Source of the DNA: Ascaris suum
Lineage: Eukaryota > Nematoda > Chromadorea > Rhabditida > Ascarididae
Assembly: GCA_013433145.1 (NCBI GenBank)
Contig: CM024168.1
Coordinates: forward strand, 8,192,184-8,256,183
Length of the DNA stretch: 64,000 bases
Direction: 5' to 3'
The notes below the pieces were generated by a model, which worked only from the letters and a program-made list of their open reading frames with translations, was not told the origin of the DNA and made no database searches. Numbering within the stretch: position 1 is the stretch's first letter; the number at the start of each line of letters is the position of its first letter. The translations under genes were made by a program, and so were the position numbers. Of the stretch, positions 34,601 to 43,534 are shown one piece after another.

Positions 34601-37024
34601 GAATGCATCCGGTATGCAATCTACGAATGCCTAAAACACTTCCTACTTTGTTTAAGGTAGGAGGATAAAATGAGCGTTGGATCTAATAAAGAAATGCGTT
34701 GCTGCGACAGTTTTCAGTTTTGGACCTAACCGTTGCTTTGATAGTGTGCTGCGCTTAAATATTTCGTGCTTGCATACTCATCTTGCTTCCAGCTGTGATC
34801 ACAGCCAATATGCCGAGTCTCGGTTTCTCGACCGAACTTCGTCTCTGAGTTTTCTGCTTTCTTGCCGCTAAAACAGAGACTATCTCAACAACATTTTTAG
34901 GATGTATGCGATTTCAGTCGAATTTCCACTGCAACGGTCGCGCTACCAATTATGGTCTTTTCACCAGGGGATGATTTCTCACTGAAATGGCGGATTTTTA
35001 ACTTACGTGGAGGAAGTGGTGGAATTCCAAAGAGCTGCTTGTGTGCTACTTTTCTTCTCTGCATTTGTGTGTATGGCATATGCTGTAGAGACCTCCTGGT
35101 TGGGAAAAAGGTGCACTATTAGGAGAGCGAAGACCGAATGCGAATGGTAATGGTCACCTTGAAGGAAATAAACCATTAATTGGCAAGAAGCAGCATACCA
35201 AACGCTTTGCCGTAGAATATGGACTGCTCAGAATAAACGTCGCTTCGCTTCGAAGAATATTCGTAACAAACTTTAGCGTCACATCTGTTAGGTCAGTGAT
35301 GGCGGGCTATTGCACTTTTCTAGCCATAAAAGAGGTACCAAAAGAAAGAGAAAAAGAAGTCAAAGTATTAGGATACCCAGTTGCAGAAGAAAGCTCGAAA
35401 TTTCATTCATCAATATATACCGTAACAAAATTAACCAGTCTTTCAGCAAAGGGAGCTACTGAACTGCAATGCAGTAAAAACGAAGTAAAGGAGGTTGGCT
35501 AAGTAATATACATGTGCGAACCGTTTTTCATTGTGGATAAAAATGCGTGAGCCAACAGAACGTGCAGAGGATTAAATTTTTCTCCAGACATCCCGTATCT
35601 TTACCATCTGAAAAGCAATGCTATGATGATTCATTTGGGCAGCGTAACTTGCTTTAAAACACGCTTCTTTCCTCACTCTCCGTTCCCTCCTCCTGAACGA
35701 TTCGCCTTAACCTGAATGTTCTCTACAAAACATTCCTCTGCATTTCAAAAACTTGTCTTGATTTCTTGTCGTATAGAAATCATTTTCAAACCATGTTTTC
35801 TAGTTCGATGTATTGGAGCAGAGTTGTGCAGGTGATGGTAAAGCGAAGAAGAGATATGGCACTCATGGAACTCTTTAGACCTATTAAGGCTACAACCGCT
35901 AAGACGCACGTTTGGATTGTAAACACTGAAAACACACCCGGCTTGCAACCGAGAAAAACGAAAATGTCAAATCGAAGTTTCGATCGATTTTCTTGACGGG
36001 GTTACACCGTCAGGAAAATTGACCGAAACTTCGATTTCGGGTCGAAATTCGATCGGTCTCTCACATCACTGTTGAATAACTTTCTGTTCTTTTCCACCGA
36101 GAAATTGGAAAAGATGGATTGGTACCGAAAACATCTGAATTCAAAAAATCCGAATTTTGCTAGTAGTCCCATTTCCTCTGTGCCTTTGGTTCAGCATTTT
36201 GCTCTAAACCTGCATCCTCATAGGCATCTTAAAAATTTCTGAGGTCTCCGGTTCTTGTTTCCTCTTGTTTACGTTCCTGTGATGCCGAAATGTCCATCCA
36301 CAGATCGCACCTGTCTGAATCAAAAATGTTTGCTGTTAGTAAATTCTCTAGTATTTGACACTTGCGAGGCGAAAACCCTCCAAAAAGGAACAGATACAGA
36401 GCCGCACATTGTGTTAAGTGATCCTTCGCAGCTTTTAGTGTCGAAAGAACCCCTGAGATTTCTGTTTCCATAATATTCGTTTATTTCGACGATAGATTGC
36501 GGTGCAATATTTGAATTGATTTCAAGCGAAAAAATAGTACAGTTTTATACTAAAATACTGGCATAGTTGCACTAATATGTCTTAACTGAGCGATGTTGTA
36601 GAATTTAAATAGGGCGGAATTCGATGGCGGCAGTTCAACGCAGTTTATTCTCAACTGTGAACTGATAGGACGCTCGGCATTTTTTGAAAAACTGCCCACA
36701 GTCTTTAGAATCAAAGATCTCGAATTGTCTTTCAGCTGGAATTTTCTGTCTACACTAGCGGATTTCTGTGCTTTCGAAGAGGTCACATCGAAGCATTTGG
36801 TGGTTTTTTTCAGCTTCGTATTTGCTTCGCGCCGTCTTGCCAGTTTTTTGAACGATTCGTCAATTACAGCTGAGCAACGAGTGGTGAGGAGCGTTGAGAT
36901 TGCGGCTATTCTAGGGGAGGTGAATCGCCTCGACCTGGCAGGACGAACCCTCCCATTTGTCTACCTTTATCATGTTGACTGCTTATTTCTCATTGCTTTA
37001 TTTATGCTCATCGTTTCAGTCTAA
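16483..37024 (+). CDS. UDP-glucuronosyltransferase (UGT), ten exons, full length
   Basis: Exons: 16483-16629, 22008-22169, 26392-26434, 28423-28623, 29355-29518, 30398-30526, 32308-32463, 33317-33413, 34315-34534, 36814-37024. They sum to 1530 nt, 509 residues plus TAA. Every junction is GT-AG and every phase matches. UGTs transfer glucuronic acid or another sugar from a UDP-sugar to small lipophilic compounds at the ER membrane, in detoxification. Seen: a signal peptide (1-17); SHVNF with the catalytic-type His31; ENFDVAINE; WIPQSDLL (donor-binding loop); and the complete UGT signature at 374-402 (FLSHCG ... PLFFDQ). A hydrophobic anchor occupies about 495-509. Length is near the family norm (about 520-530). 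The usual cytosolic Lys-rich tail is missing. Introns are 0.7-5.4 kb. The exact nematode UGT subfamily cannot be named. Confidence 0.93.
20330..21510 (+). repeat. Dispersed repeat, copy A, in UGT intron 1
   Basis: This block shares at least three collinear stretches with 35200-36060 in the same orientation: 20375-20389 with 35226-35240 (identical GCTCAGAATAAACGT), 21125-21205 with 35687-35770, and 21249-21296 with 35838-35885. Both end in a T/C-G-rich hairpin built on TTTCGGT/ACCGAAA. Spacing differs by about 290 nt, so the copies are old. The family is unknown to me; there is no transposase. Confidence 0.65.
21479..21501. repeat. Small hairpin at the end of repeat copy A
   Basis: AATTTCGGT and ACCGAAATT are perfect 9-bp arms around the 5-nt spacer ACTCG. 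It lies at the position equivalent to the larger hairpin at 35969-36037 in copy B. Confidence 0.8.
22008..22169 (+). CDS. UGT exon 2
   Basis: After ATTCCAG, 54 codons, phase 0 to phase 0, donor GTATAT. VFYMPTYDRSIRSNGTKFAK continues directly from GHDV of exon 1, matching the 'DVtvlqP.fd..lr.NGtk.ak' pattern of the family. The intron before it is 5378 nt, the longest in the gene. Confidence 0.9.
22590..22770. repeat. GC-richer block, probable dispersed repeat
   Basis: In UGT intron 2, this stretch is clearly more GC-rich than its surroundings. It carries internal palindromic runs such as CCTCATCGTGACGAGG and the paired GACTCGTC / GACGAGCC. It encodes nothing I recognise. The base composition and palindromes suggest a non-autonomous mobile element, but no second copy is in the window. 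Confidence 0.35.
23421..23573 (+). repeat. 51-bp coding-like minisatellite, three copies
   Basis: Units start at 23421, 23472 and 23523, each opening ATAACRKTCT-like. The period is exactly 51 bp, that is 17 codons, and the plus frame stays open across all three units: NNSLALRCIRETAGELM, DNVLAPSALADAMGKMM, NNSLEHSTLAKTAAEVI. A fourth, weaker unit begins DNRRLEIAP. The minus frame is also open. It lies in UGT intron 2. Confidence 0.85.
23727..23800 (+). repeat. Short dispersed repeat, first copy
   Basis: Starting TTGTGATCGGCTCGTCGAGC, this ~74-bp block is repeated with about 85% identity (by eye) at 24708-24780 in the same orientation. Both share the core CATCGAAATCGG and end in TTTCCCAAATT. 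Between them lies other repeat-like sequence, so both may flank a non-autonomous element of about 1 kb. Confidence 0.7.
24187..24238. repeat. Nested hairpin
   Basis: Outer arms GTACTTATATTGA (24187-24199) and TCAATATAAGTAC (24226-24238) are perfect 13-bp reverse complements. Inner arms AGGGGA (24204-24209) and TCCCCT (24215-24220) pair around TGCGC. It lies between the two copies of the short dispersed repeat. Confidence 0.9.
24708..24780 (+). repeat. Short dispersed repeat, second copy
   Basis: This is the direct repeat of 23727-23800, offset by 981 bp. It begins TTGTGATCAGCTCGTCAAGC. Confidence 0.7.
26392..26434 (+). CDS. UGT exon 3, 43 nt
   Basis: TTTCAG acceptor and GTAAGT donor, both strong, flank 14 codons plus one base (WLRRLSAIEYGACE). 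It is needed to convert the phase-0 end of exon 2 to the phase-1 start of exon 4. The junction reads ACEHQLSDNNLL, which fits the 'aCE.qL.D..ll' pattern of nematode UGTs. It is too small for ORF-based gene finding. Confidence 0.8.
27420..27845 (-). other. 141-codon ORF in UGT intron 3, unassigned
   Basis: This is one of the longest single frames in the window outside the retrotransposon. The product is basic and polar and starts MTIFQKHDGKRERLQLDEFD; no domain recognised. It runs antisense to the UGT. It may be chance or decayed repeat coding. Confidence 0.2.
28423..28623 (+). CDS. UGT exon 4
   Basis: Acceptor ATTTCAG, donor GTAAGA, phase 1 to phase 1. It encodes NRLRDENFDVAINEATALCG followed by YALTLKIGVKKLVSAMP. 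The Asp of the catalytic pair in vertebrate UGTs is replaced by Glu (INE), as in many nematode members. Confidence 0.92.
29355..29518 (+). CDS. UGT exon 5
   Basis: Acceptor GTTTCAG, donor GTTCGT, phase 1 start and phase 0 end. It encodes LMGFWERVYNVISLIIISTF and QLLRKYFGPSIDSTYAL, the 'F.eR..N.i......' and 'fg.d.ps...la' parts before the linker. A second in-frame GT (GCACTG/GTCATT) 12 nt downstream would extend the exon by four codons. Confidence 0.85.
30398..30526 (+). CDS. UGT exon 6
   Basis: Acceptor ATTTAG, donor GTTGTA, phase 0 to phase 0. The 43 codons include DVAAQSTFLL, NEFIEFPRPINRKIVYVSDV and KPQPLNE, which match the highly conserved 'Naslv.vNs.efldfPRPi..kivyiGgig...pkpL.e' hinge before the UDP-sugar domain. 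The usual IGG/IGGI is SDV here. Confidence 0.92.
32308..32463 (+). CDS. UGT exon 7
   Basis: It encodes EFRNLMDSAKGGVMLVSMGS, the start of the UDP-sugar-binding domain ('F...m..akgGvil.S.GS'). Donor GTTAGT, phase 0. The acceptor is TTTAGAG with the second AG (32306-32307), chosen because it keeps frame with exon 6. The nearer TTTTAG (AG at 32304-32305) would shift phase by two bases. Confidence 0.9.
33317..33413 (+). CDS. UGT exon 8
   Basis: Acceptor ACTTCAG and donor GTGAGT. Encodes ISFIWKYEEDDD and KKKWIPQSDLL, the 'f.WkYe' and 'WlPQ.dLL' motifs; the latter contacts the UDP moiety. Phase 0 start, phase 1 end. Confidence 0.93.
34315..34534 (+). CDS. UGT exon 9 with the family signature
   Basis: Acceptor GTTTCAG. 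It encodes AHANMRAFLSHCGITSMAES and then RAGVPMICIPLFFDQRQNA, the complete PROSITE-type UGT signature including the His, Glu and Asp-Gln that bind UDP-sugar. I end it at GATAAGAG with donor GTTGCC because this gives the phase 2 needed by exon 10. The open frame actually continues for about 90 nt to a TAA, with a further GT (CCG/GTATGC) at 34612. Confidence 0.9.
35200..36060 (+). repeat. Dispersed repeat, copy B, in UGT intron 9
   Basis: This is the collinear partner of 20330-21510, with the shared stretches listed there. It ends in the 31-bp hairpin at 35969-36037. Confidence 0.65.
35969..36037. repeat. 31-bp inverted repeat with 7-nt loop
   Basis: Arms 35969-35999 and 36007-36037 match in 28 of 31 positions as reverse complements; the spacer is GGTTACA. 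The arms centre on TCGAAGTTTCG. It terminates repeat copy B. Confidence 0.9.
36814..37024 (+). CDS. UGT exon 10, C-terminus and membrane anchor
   Basis: A strong TTTTTTTCAG acceptor, phase 2 start, TAA at 37022-37024. It encodes ASRRLASFLNDSSITAEQRV, VEIAAILGEVNRLDLAGRTL and YLYHVDCLFLIALFMLIVSV, matching the family's C-terminal helix and transmembrane segment. The stop falls inside the hydrophobic segment. No AATAAA is seen in the next 200 nt. Confidence 0.9.
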
Positions 37025-37044
37025 TCCTATACTCTCAAACCCAG

Positions 37045-39046
37045 GCTGCTGCTGGGACTAAGCAGGACGGTGAATCCGAGGGTGCAACTATCGCCATTGA
37101 CATAACCCAAGGTAGCTGGGAAAGGCAAAGAGGGAAAGCCGGTCCAAAACTTGGTCAGTATGATAGCCCTCCTTTAATTCAGTGAACAAAGCAGAAGGGT
37201 GGAAGTTCTTTTTTTAATTATTTTCTCTTAACGTGCAATCTAATTCAGGGCATCTGCGCAACTGTTCGGTATTGCAAGACCTCTAGAGAAATCTGGATAG
37301 ATTTCCGCGATTGCCATTGGCATTTGCGCTATGCTACCTTCACACCAGTGATGAAATCCGCAAGAACTCTATGAAGCCCACATGTTGAGTTACGCTGAAC
37401 CTGGAAATGGTGCTAAATCCCTCCTTCTTCAAAGTTCTATCCAGAGCCACAAAGTCTTTTCCGTGCTCCATCCGCGATTTGGACGTGTCCTCGGATATCT
37501 ATCCATCCTTGCATCCGTCACCGATTTATGAGGAGAAAACGTCCTTCACGCGGCATTGCTGTCGTGAAAATTTGCGTGGCTGAACATTTTCGTCGGGATG
37601 CAACGTATAGCATACAAGACTAGATATTAAGCGTTAGAAAACTGAGACGTTCGGACAAGTTGCATTTGAGCAACGGCTGGATATAAAGAATGGAAATTCC
37701 AGCAAGACTGTATGCGTAGTGGGATGAAATGCGCGAAGAGAGAACGCGCAAATGTCTGGGGGCACAATACGGTGAATACGAACGTGCCAGCATTATGCAA
37801 CATAATATAAGATAGCGTGCTGCAGTGCAGTTTTCATGCGCCTCGCAAATTCCGCGCGTCGATTTGCATTAGAACGCAAAATTACTTTATCCGCCAATTT
37901 GTATAACTTCTCGGTTTTGTTGGATGTTTTGTTAAGAGGGATGCCCTAATGATATGAGAGTACCCTTATGCCAGTCAATTAGAGTGGTGCGATTGCACAA
38001 AGTATTTATTGTGCTTTCTTCGGCTCCATCTCGCGCTTGCTTCAAATTTGACTGAAACACAAACCGTGCTGTTCTTTCAAGTACGTTATGCCCTTCTGCA
38101 GAACATTGCTGTTATGTTGCCTGGTGTGCAAGTTTATGCACTTTGCTATCCTTTTGGTAGTTCCAGTTCGAGAACCAATAACGTGACAGTGAAATGGGAG
38201 AGTATAATCTGCTCTATATAGTAACTCCAAACAACAGACGCAAAGAAACCGTGAATTTGGTGTTTGAGATCTGAATTATGAATCGAGCATACGATCTGTT
38301 CTGCAGTCGAGCAATACGGCCCATGAGTGCATTTTTCGGCTAAGGATTGACACACTCATATGTTAATGCGTTATTCCTGGCAGTATTTGCAGTCGGTGAC
38401 GTCTCCTGCGATGAATTGAAAAAACACATCCGTGCCGGTCATTCTGGTATGCTTCCCGAACTAGCTCTACTGCATACCTTATTACTGCTTTCATTATTAA
38501 AAAAGAAAAAAAGAAAACTGCTTTGGAAGAATTGTTCTCATCGAGTTCTTTGAAGTCATCACAGTTTTGTTGAGGCCGGCAACGGTTTAAGAGCTATAAA
38601 TGATTACTGAGGACGAAAGCTTCTTTTGAGCTAAGCAGTCAGTAGTTTCGTTTCGGTTCTTCTTTGCAACTCCGCTCACTACAGCAAGCCGTATTCAGCA
38701 GCTTTCTCATCATGGGTATCACTGGTTGATTTCAGTTATGCGCTACTGCTGATCATTTCACCATTATTTTTCAGCACACTTCTTTGATGCAACTGTTTCT
38801 GATAATATCAGCAAGAACAACATTTGTGATACCTTGGTGTATTTGGGAAACATCTTCGACATTCAGACAACTGCAGCACCGGTACAGCTCAGAAGCGTTC
38901 CTTGGAGAAATCCAAATTCAACCGGCAGTTCCAGCGCACCTTTAGAATTGAACCACTACATGCTCGCAGTCATGCCGTCGTACTGTGACACAGGATGCTT
39001 TTCGCAATGCATTTTCACTCGTACCAAATACGCTGCAGTACTATGA
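37045..39046 (+). CDS. Unrecognised candidate gene, three joined exons
   Basis: Three open blocks on the plus strand join with consistent phases: 37045-37111 (acceptor CCCAG, donor GTAGCT, phase 1 end; an alternative donor GTCAGT after 37153 has the same phase), 38393-38452 (acceptor TTTGCAG, donor GTATGC, phase 1 to 1) and 38775-39046 (acceptor TTTTTCAG, ending TGA). The translations include GTKQDGESEGATIAIDITQ, GDVSCDELKKHIRAGHS, HFFDATVSDNISKNNICDTL and VYLGNIFDIQTTAAPVQLRS, then a Cys-containing tail (MPSYCDTGCFSQ). No family is recognised and no start codon was found. The gene begins only 20 nt after the UGT stop, so its first exon is uncertain. The 3' end runs into reverse-transcriptase debris at about 39050. 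Confidence 0.35.
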
Positions 39047-39049
39047 AAA

Positions 39050-39420
39050 TCTAAGGATGCAAGTACAGTTTCTGATACTTTCCGACAATTGCTAGAACTA
39101 GGCATAATTGAAAAGGCGCCTAAAGTCTCAGATGGACCTCTTCTCTCGTATATGCCACATCAAGCAGTCTAACCCCCCAAAAATCGAATACTAAATTGCG
39201 GGTGATTTTTGATGCGAGTGCTAAAGACGAGAGAGGTCAACTGCTCAGAGGCCCGGTCATGTTAAATGATTTAGTCCTGTTGCGCTTCCGAACTATTAAA
39301 TGCGTCGTTCTGGCCGATGTAGAAAAAGCGTTTCTACAACTGGAGCTGAATATAAAGGATCGCGACACGACCCGGTTTTTGTGGGTAAAAAAGAAGCGTC
39401 CCGTTAACGATTCAGCATGA
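39050..39420 (+). pseudogene. BEL/Pao reverse transcriptase fragment, second copy
   Basis: On the plus strand, FRQLLELGIIEKAPKVSDG leads to YMPHQAV, then a TAA, then LRVIFDASAKD, RGPVMLNDLVLL, VVLADVEKAFLQLELNIKDR and TTRFLWV. This is the N-terminal third of a Pao reverse transcriptase. The motif A Asp (GAT at 39316-39318) is kept, unlike in the copy at 2718-3500. The fragment stops at a TGA after RPVND. It is a truncated insertion of a related but distinct element. Confidence 0.9.
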
Positions 39421-42400
39421 GGCACCACACCAAAATTTTCTGTCGTGAAAAAAACGACGATGCAGGTCTTATTTAGACGACAGAAAAGAAAACAGCAAAT
39501 CTGCCGGTTTATTAGAACAAAGAATAACACAGTTAAGAGTAATGATGCACGTGGAATAAAACTTAAAAGCAATGCAATCCTGCCTGTCGAAACACCAACA
39601 TTATGGAAACAGTAAACAAAACAAAGGAAATTATAAGAAAACGATAAAGTTGAGGGAAGGTTGCGTAAAGTGAGTGGTAGGATACACTATGGGCGCTTGC
39701 AGCAGCTTTACAAGTGAAGTTCCTGTAAAAATTATGGCAACGTTTGATCTACAAAGTTCAATACACTTATTTTACGAGAAGCGAGGTGTCGGACGATTGC
39801 GCTTGTGCCGACCACCAAGTTATCTGAAGGATATCAGATGACCACTGTCTAGCACGTGCGGTGTACCGACGTTTATCGCAATTGGTTTTCTTGCGCCGTT
39901 GACAATACTTTCTTTATGTTTGTCACTTCTCTGCTGGACTCGAAACTGCTCGAGATCTTCAGCAGTCGACATGACATAAAGGTAAACTGGCCTGATTTGA
40001 AGAGGGCTCGTCCACTTGCGCCCCTCCTTTTCTCAACCAGTCTGTACCAATCTCCTGGTTGGTTCGTCCCAAGTTCGTTCACAAGGTTCGGGGGACACTT
40101 CTCAGCTCTGCGATCGCGCGACACCTCAAACACGGCTAATATACTCTCAAACAACACTGAAATGCGACGTAACTAAAAGACAAATATAAAAACATCATAA
40201 GATATGAACTGAGATAGTCAGATGGCTTTTTATTGAAACATTAACTAACGAGATGCAAATATGTAATGAAAAGATCGCAAGAATCAATGCTGTCGAAAAC
40301 CAACAACGACGAGCAAGTTGAGAGAGGAAACTCAACAATAAAACAATAAAGACGAAAAAATGCTGACAAAGCGCAAGAGGTTTGCGCCTCCACGCGAACA
40401 GCAATTCTACTTGTGTGGGACGATAAAGTCGCTGCGACACCAGGTGAAATAGACAGTTTCGTGAGCTGCTGATTTGAGACGTATTTCAATTCTCATGTCT
40501 CTAGCAGCTGCATAACTCACTCGCGTGTCTTCGTTACAGGAGGTGCATGTAAATCGTATCGTTACGGACTGTACTTATTCGTTACTACATTTTTATAAAT
40601 CCAGAGCAAGTAGCGCTATGGCGCCTGGTTAGTTTCAGACTTGAACGCTAGATGTCGACGCGTTCCCAAATGTCGTTTGAAATGAACGAGGCTAGTTTTT
40701 CCAAGTTCAGTTTTCAAAAACGTCAGCAGGCGTTCAGAACTAGGCTCACCTTTCTTCTAATTCCTGTACTTCAAAACACTGGCTTTCTTTAATTTCTATT
40801 CTTTTCCGCTGCAGTGGAAGAGAAATTCAAGTGCGCAAAGTTCTTAAAAATTTTTGGAGAAATTCAAGTGCGCAAAGTTCTTAAAAATTTTTGAAGTACC
40901 TACGGTTTTCCGGGTTCATATCGTCAAATACCACGCAATGGTGATTTCTATACATTCCCTATATTTCCCTCCAATGCTCGACTTCAGTTCGAGGGGACAG
41001 GTTTGCTTGGTCGCTTCATTTTATGGTTCAAATAAACTTCGGATTGAACGACGGTCCCTCAATCGCGAACTTTAAAAAAATCAGGCCTTTTGATTGCAGA
41101 TATGTAAAAAACGGACCAAATGCGACAAATTGCGACTAGTTTTCTTTTCTTCTTGTATTTTGCTCTTTCCAGCGCTATAGAGACGTCATGTCAGATCTGT
41201 TCGAAATGAATGACTCTCAAGCTTGAGTCGAAAGCTAAAATCTCTCAGCAGGATTGAAATCGTACCTCGTCGCACTCGGCACAACAGTTTTACGAAATGC
41301 TTCAGGTAAGTACAAGTGCTCGAGAATTGAAGAGCGTGAAATGGTGAACCTGAGCACGACATACACTATCGAACCATCTGAAAGCGTGACGTGCAGCTGA
41401 ACATGAAGAGCTGGCGAGAGCACTCAACTCTCAGAAATGTCCCGTAAAACTGCGTGAATGGCTAAGAATGCTTCAATGGCCGTGCGAAAAGTCGTTTAAG
41501 GAAAGTAGGGCTGCATAAAGGTTCTTAAAAGCTTAGCACTGCTGAATATGTCTGCAAGCTTTTCCTGCAGCCATGAGTTCCGCGAGCATTCAGCTATGCT
41601 GAATCCGTGAATTCCTTTCTGTTGTGATGAAGGACCACGCGGCGACTCCTCTCTCGCGTGATGTTGTGATAACGGCCGCTGTCGGAGTGACCTAAAGTAT
41701 TCCGAATTAACGCAGCTAAAGTGGAAGGAATAAATGTATTTTATGTTTACAATAAAAGTAAAGAAGCTAGTGAAGCGGATGTGAGCGTTTTGTTTTGTCT
41801 CTCAAAGAGAAACATGCCAATGGATGCAAGAGAACCCGATGAAGATATGGGAGCCCGTTTCACCTCCCTGTCTTCCAACGCTCATTCGGGGAGATGTGTT
41901 ACCGCTCTCCTGTCAGTTAACACTGTCTCTCCAGAGCTCAAAGTGGATTTAACCGACGAAGGGGGTGCGGGGGGACTCACTTCTACAGCGCCAAGCCTCA
42001 CGGACTTGCTCCCGTGATACTTCGTTCCCTGGATCCGACTCTACGACGTTCGACTCCCAACGACGTGGCAGCCCAACCCTTCGCTCTCAAACCGCCAGCT
42101 CTTCATGAATAGCTCGCGCTACTTAAAGGCACAGTGTTTCATCCAAGGCGGCTCACTACAAGCTCCCCTCACACGGATAGATATCACAACCTCTTCCCGC
42201 TTCCCTCTGCTTTTCTACAACCGCGCAGCGACTCTTATTGCACGCATCGAGCTCAATGATAGGTGTTCTTCCCTACTCTCTTATATGTTTTCAAAAGCAT
42301 TTGACACTGCGTGAACTGCGCCCTGATATTTGGTGGTTTTTTGTTTTGTTCGGGTTCGGCTCTCTCCATTAAAATTCCCTGTTAGCTGGTCTCGTCCTCT

Positions 42401-43534
42401 ACACTGCAACAACGTAACAATTTCGTATATTCTCAAGCAAGGTTTTGCTCTTTTAAAAAGGAGTTGAAAAAGATCATTGGAAGAACTGTTACAAGATTGA
42501 AAGCATCGATTACGGCATTGGTCACTGATGACATTTGGAAGCGAAGGTTCATCAACAATTCATTTAAACGAGCAAAGAATCATTACGCGCAGAAGGATCT
42601 TTCAGAAATGCATTCCGCAGTTCGAAGAAATTACTCCGACATCATGATGGGCAAGATGTTAAATGAGCCTCTTTAAAATCTTATACAAGATGGACATCAA
42701 AGAAACTTCGATATATGGAAATCAGTAAAGGTCAGAAATAATGCTTTAAAGAAAGAATACAAGATATAAGATAAGCCGCGTCTACTAAAGAAAATGCAGG
42801 CAGCGAAATGGAAATAGCTGAAAGTGGTCGGCTCCGATGGCGGAGATGACCGCTCATTTAAATCCAGTGTCGACGAAAGAAATAGATGATTTCGAAGAAA
42901 CGACCAAAATAATAGGCTTGATGTGTAAGATCGCACAGGACTCGTACGCTGCAACTGAAGCTTGCATATGGCTTGAAAGTAGCCGATGTCATGTAGAAGC
43001 AAATGCACTGGTATGAGTTACACAGATGTGCAGAGAAACACACCTGCCTGCAGAACGTCTTTATGCAAGCTCGAGCATGCATTCATTGGTACAGCAGTAC
43101 TCATTGCAAGTCTCTTTGCTACGCCACGGCTCCCACTACCTTCACGTTAAGAACGATGGTGATGATACAGTTCAGTTCCTCTCGCTGGACTCGAATTAAA
43201 GAGAAACGCAGAAGTCGCCTCTTTGCAATGTTTTTAGATTGAGTTTATTTTGTTCGTCTTTTTCATGCATATTAAGAAACCCAGAGCACAAGAGCGTAAT
43301 ATAGGTGTTGTATTTTTGTCCCGAAATACTGGACGGGGCGTCGCAGCAAATCTGAAAGAATAAGTGCAGTACAACCAGTCTTTGGGGAAACAGTATGGGT
43401 ACCGTACTGTACCATTTTTAGTAGCGAAGCACAAATGCGGCACAAGACCAGAGTTTTATATGACTGAACCACTGCATGCTAGCATTCTTTTTTCATCGGC
43501 GCTACACTTTAGGCTTCTGCCAAAAAAATACTGA
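39421..43534. other. Stretch without a recognisable gene
   Basis: Short ORFs only. It holds a perfect 37-bp tandem duplication at 40820-40893. A plus-strand ORF at 42464-42676 (KKIIGRTVTRLKASITALV...) is lysine/arginine-rich and might be decayed gag-like sequence. The 41.8-42.2 kb part is more GC-rich than its flanks. Nothing else can be supported. Confidence 0.4.
40820..40893. repeat. Perfect 37-bp tandem duplication
   Basis: Units 40820-40856 and 40857-40893 are identical, beginning GAGAAATTCAAGTGCGCAAA. Absence of any mismatch implies a recent duplication or an assembly slip. Confidence 0.95.

Noticed and set aside
34897..35079. Small minus-strand ORF containing GTAAGT...TTTCAG as a two-exon gene
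   Set aside because: The implied intron is only about 25 nt and the peptide has no recognisable family.
36901..37153. Splicing of the UGT last exon onto the block at 37045 to supply a cytosolic tail
   Set aside because: The intron would be only about 30 nt with a poor donor, and the continuation has no basic UGT-like tail.
39854..40176. Overlapping ORFs on both strands at 39.9-40.2 kb as a gene
   Set aside because: Both strands are open with no motif, no splice context and no continuation of the Pao fragment.
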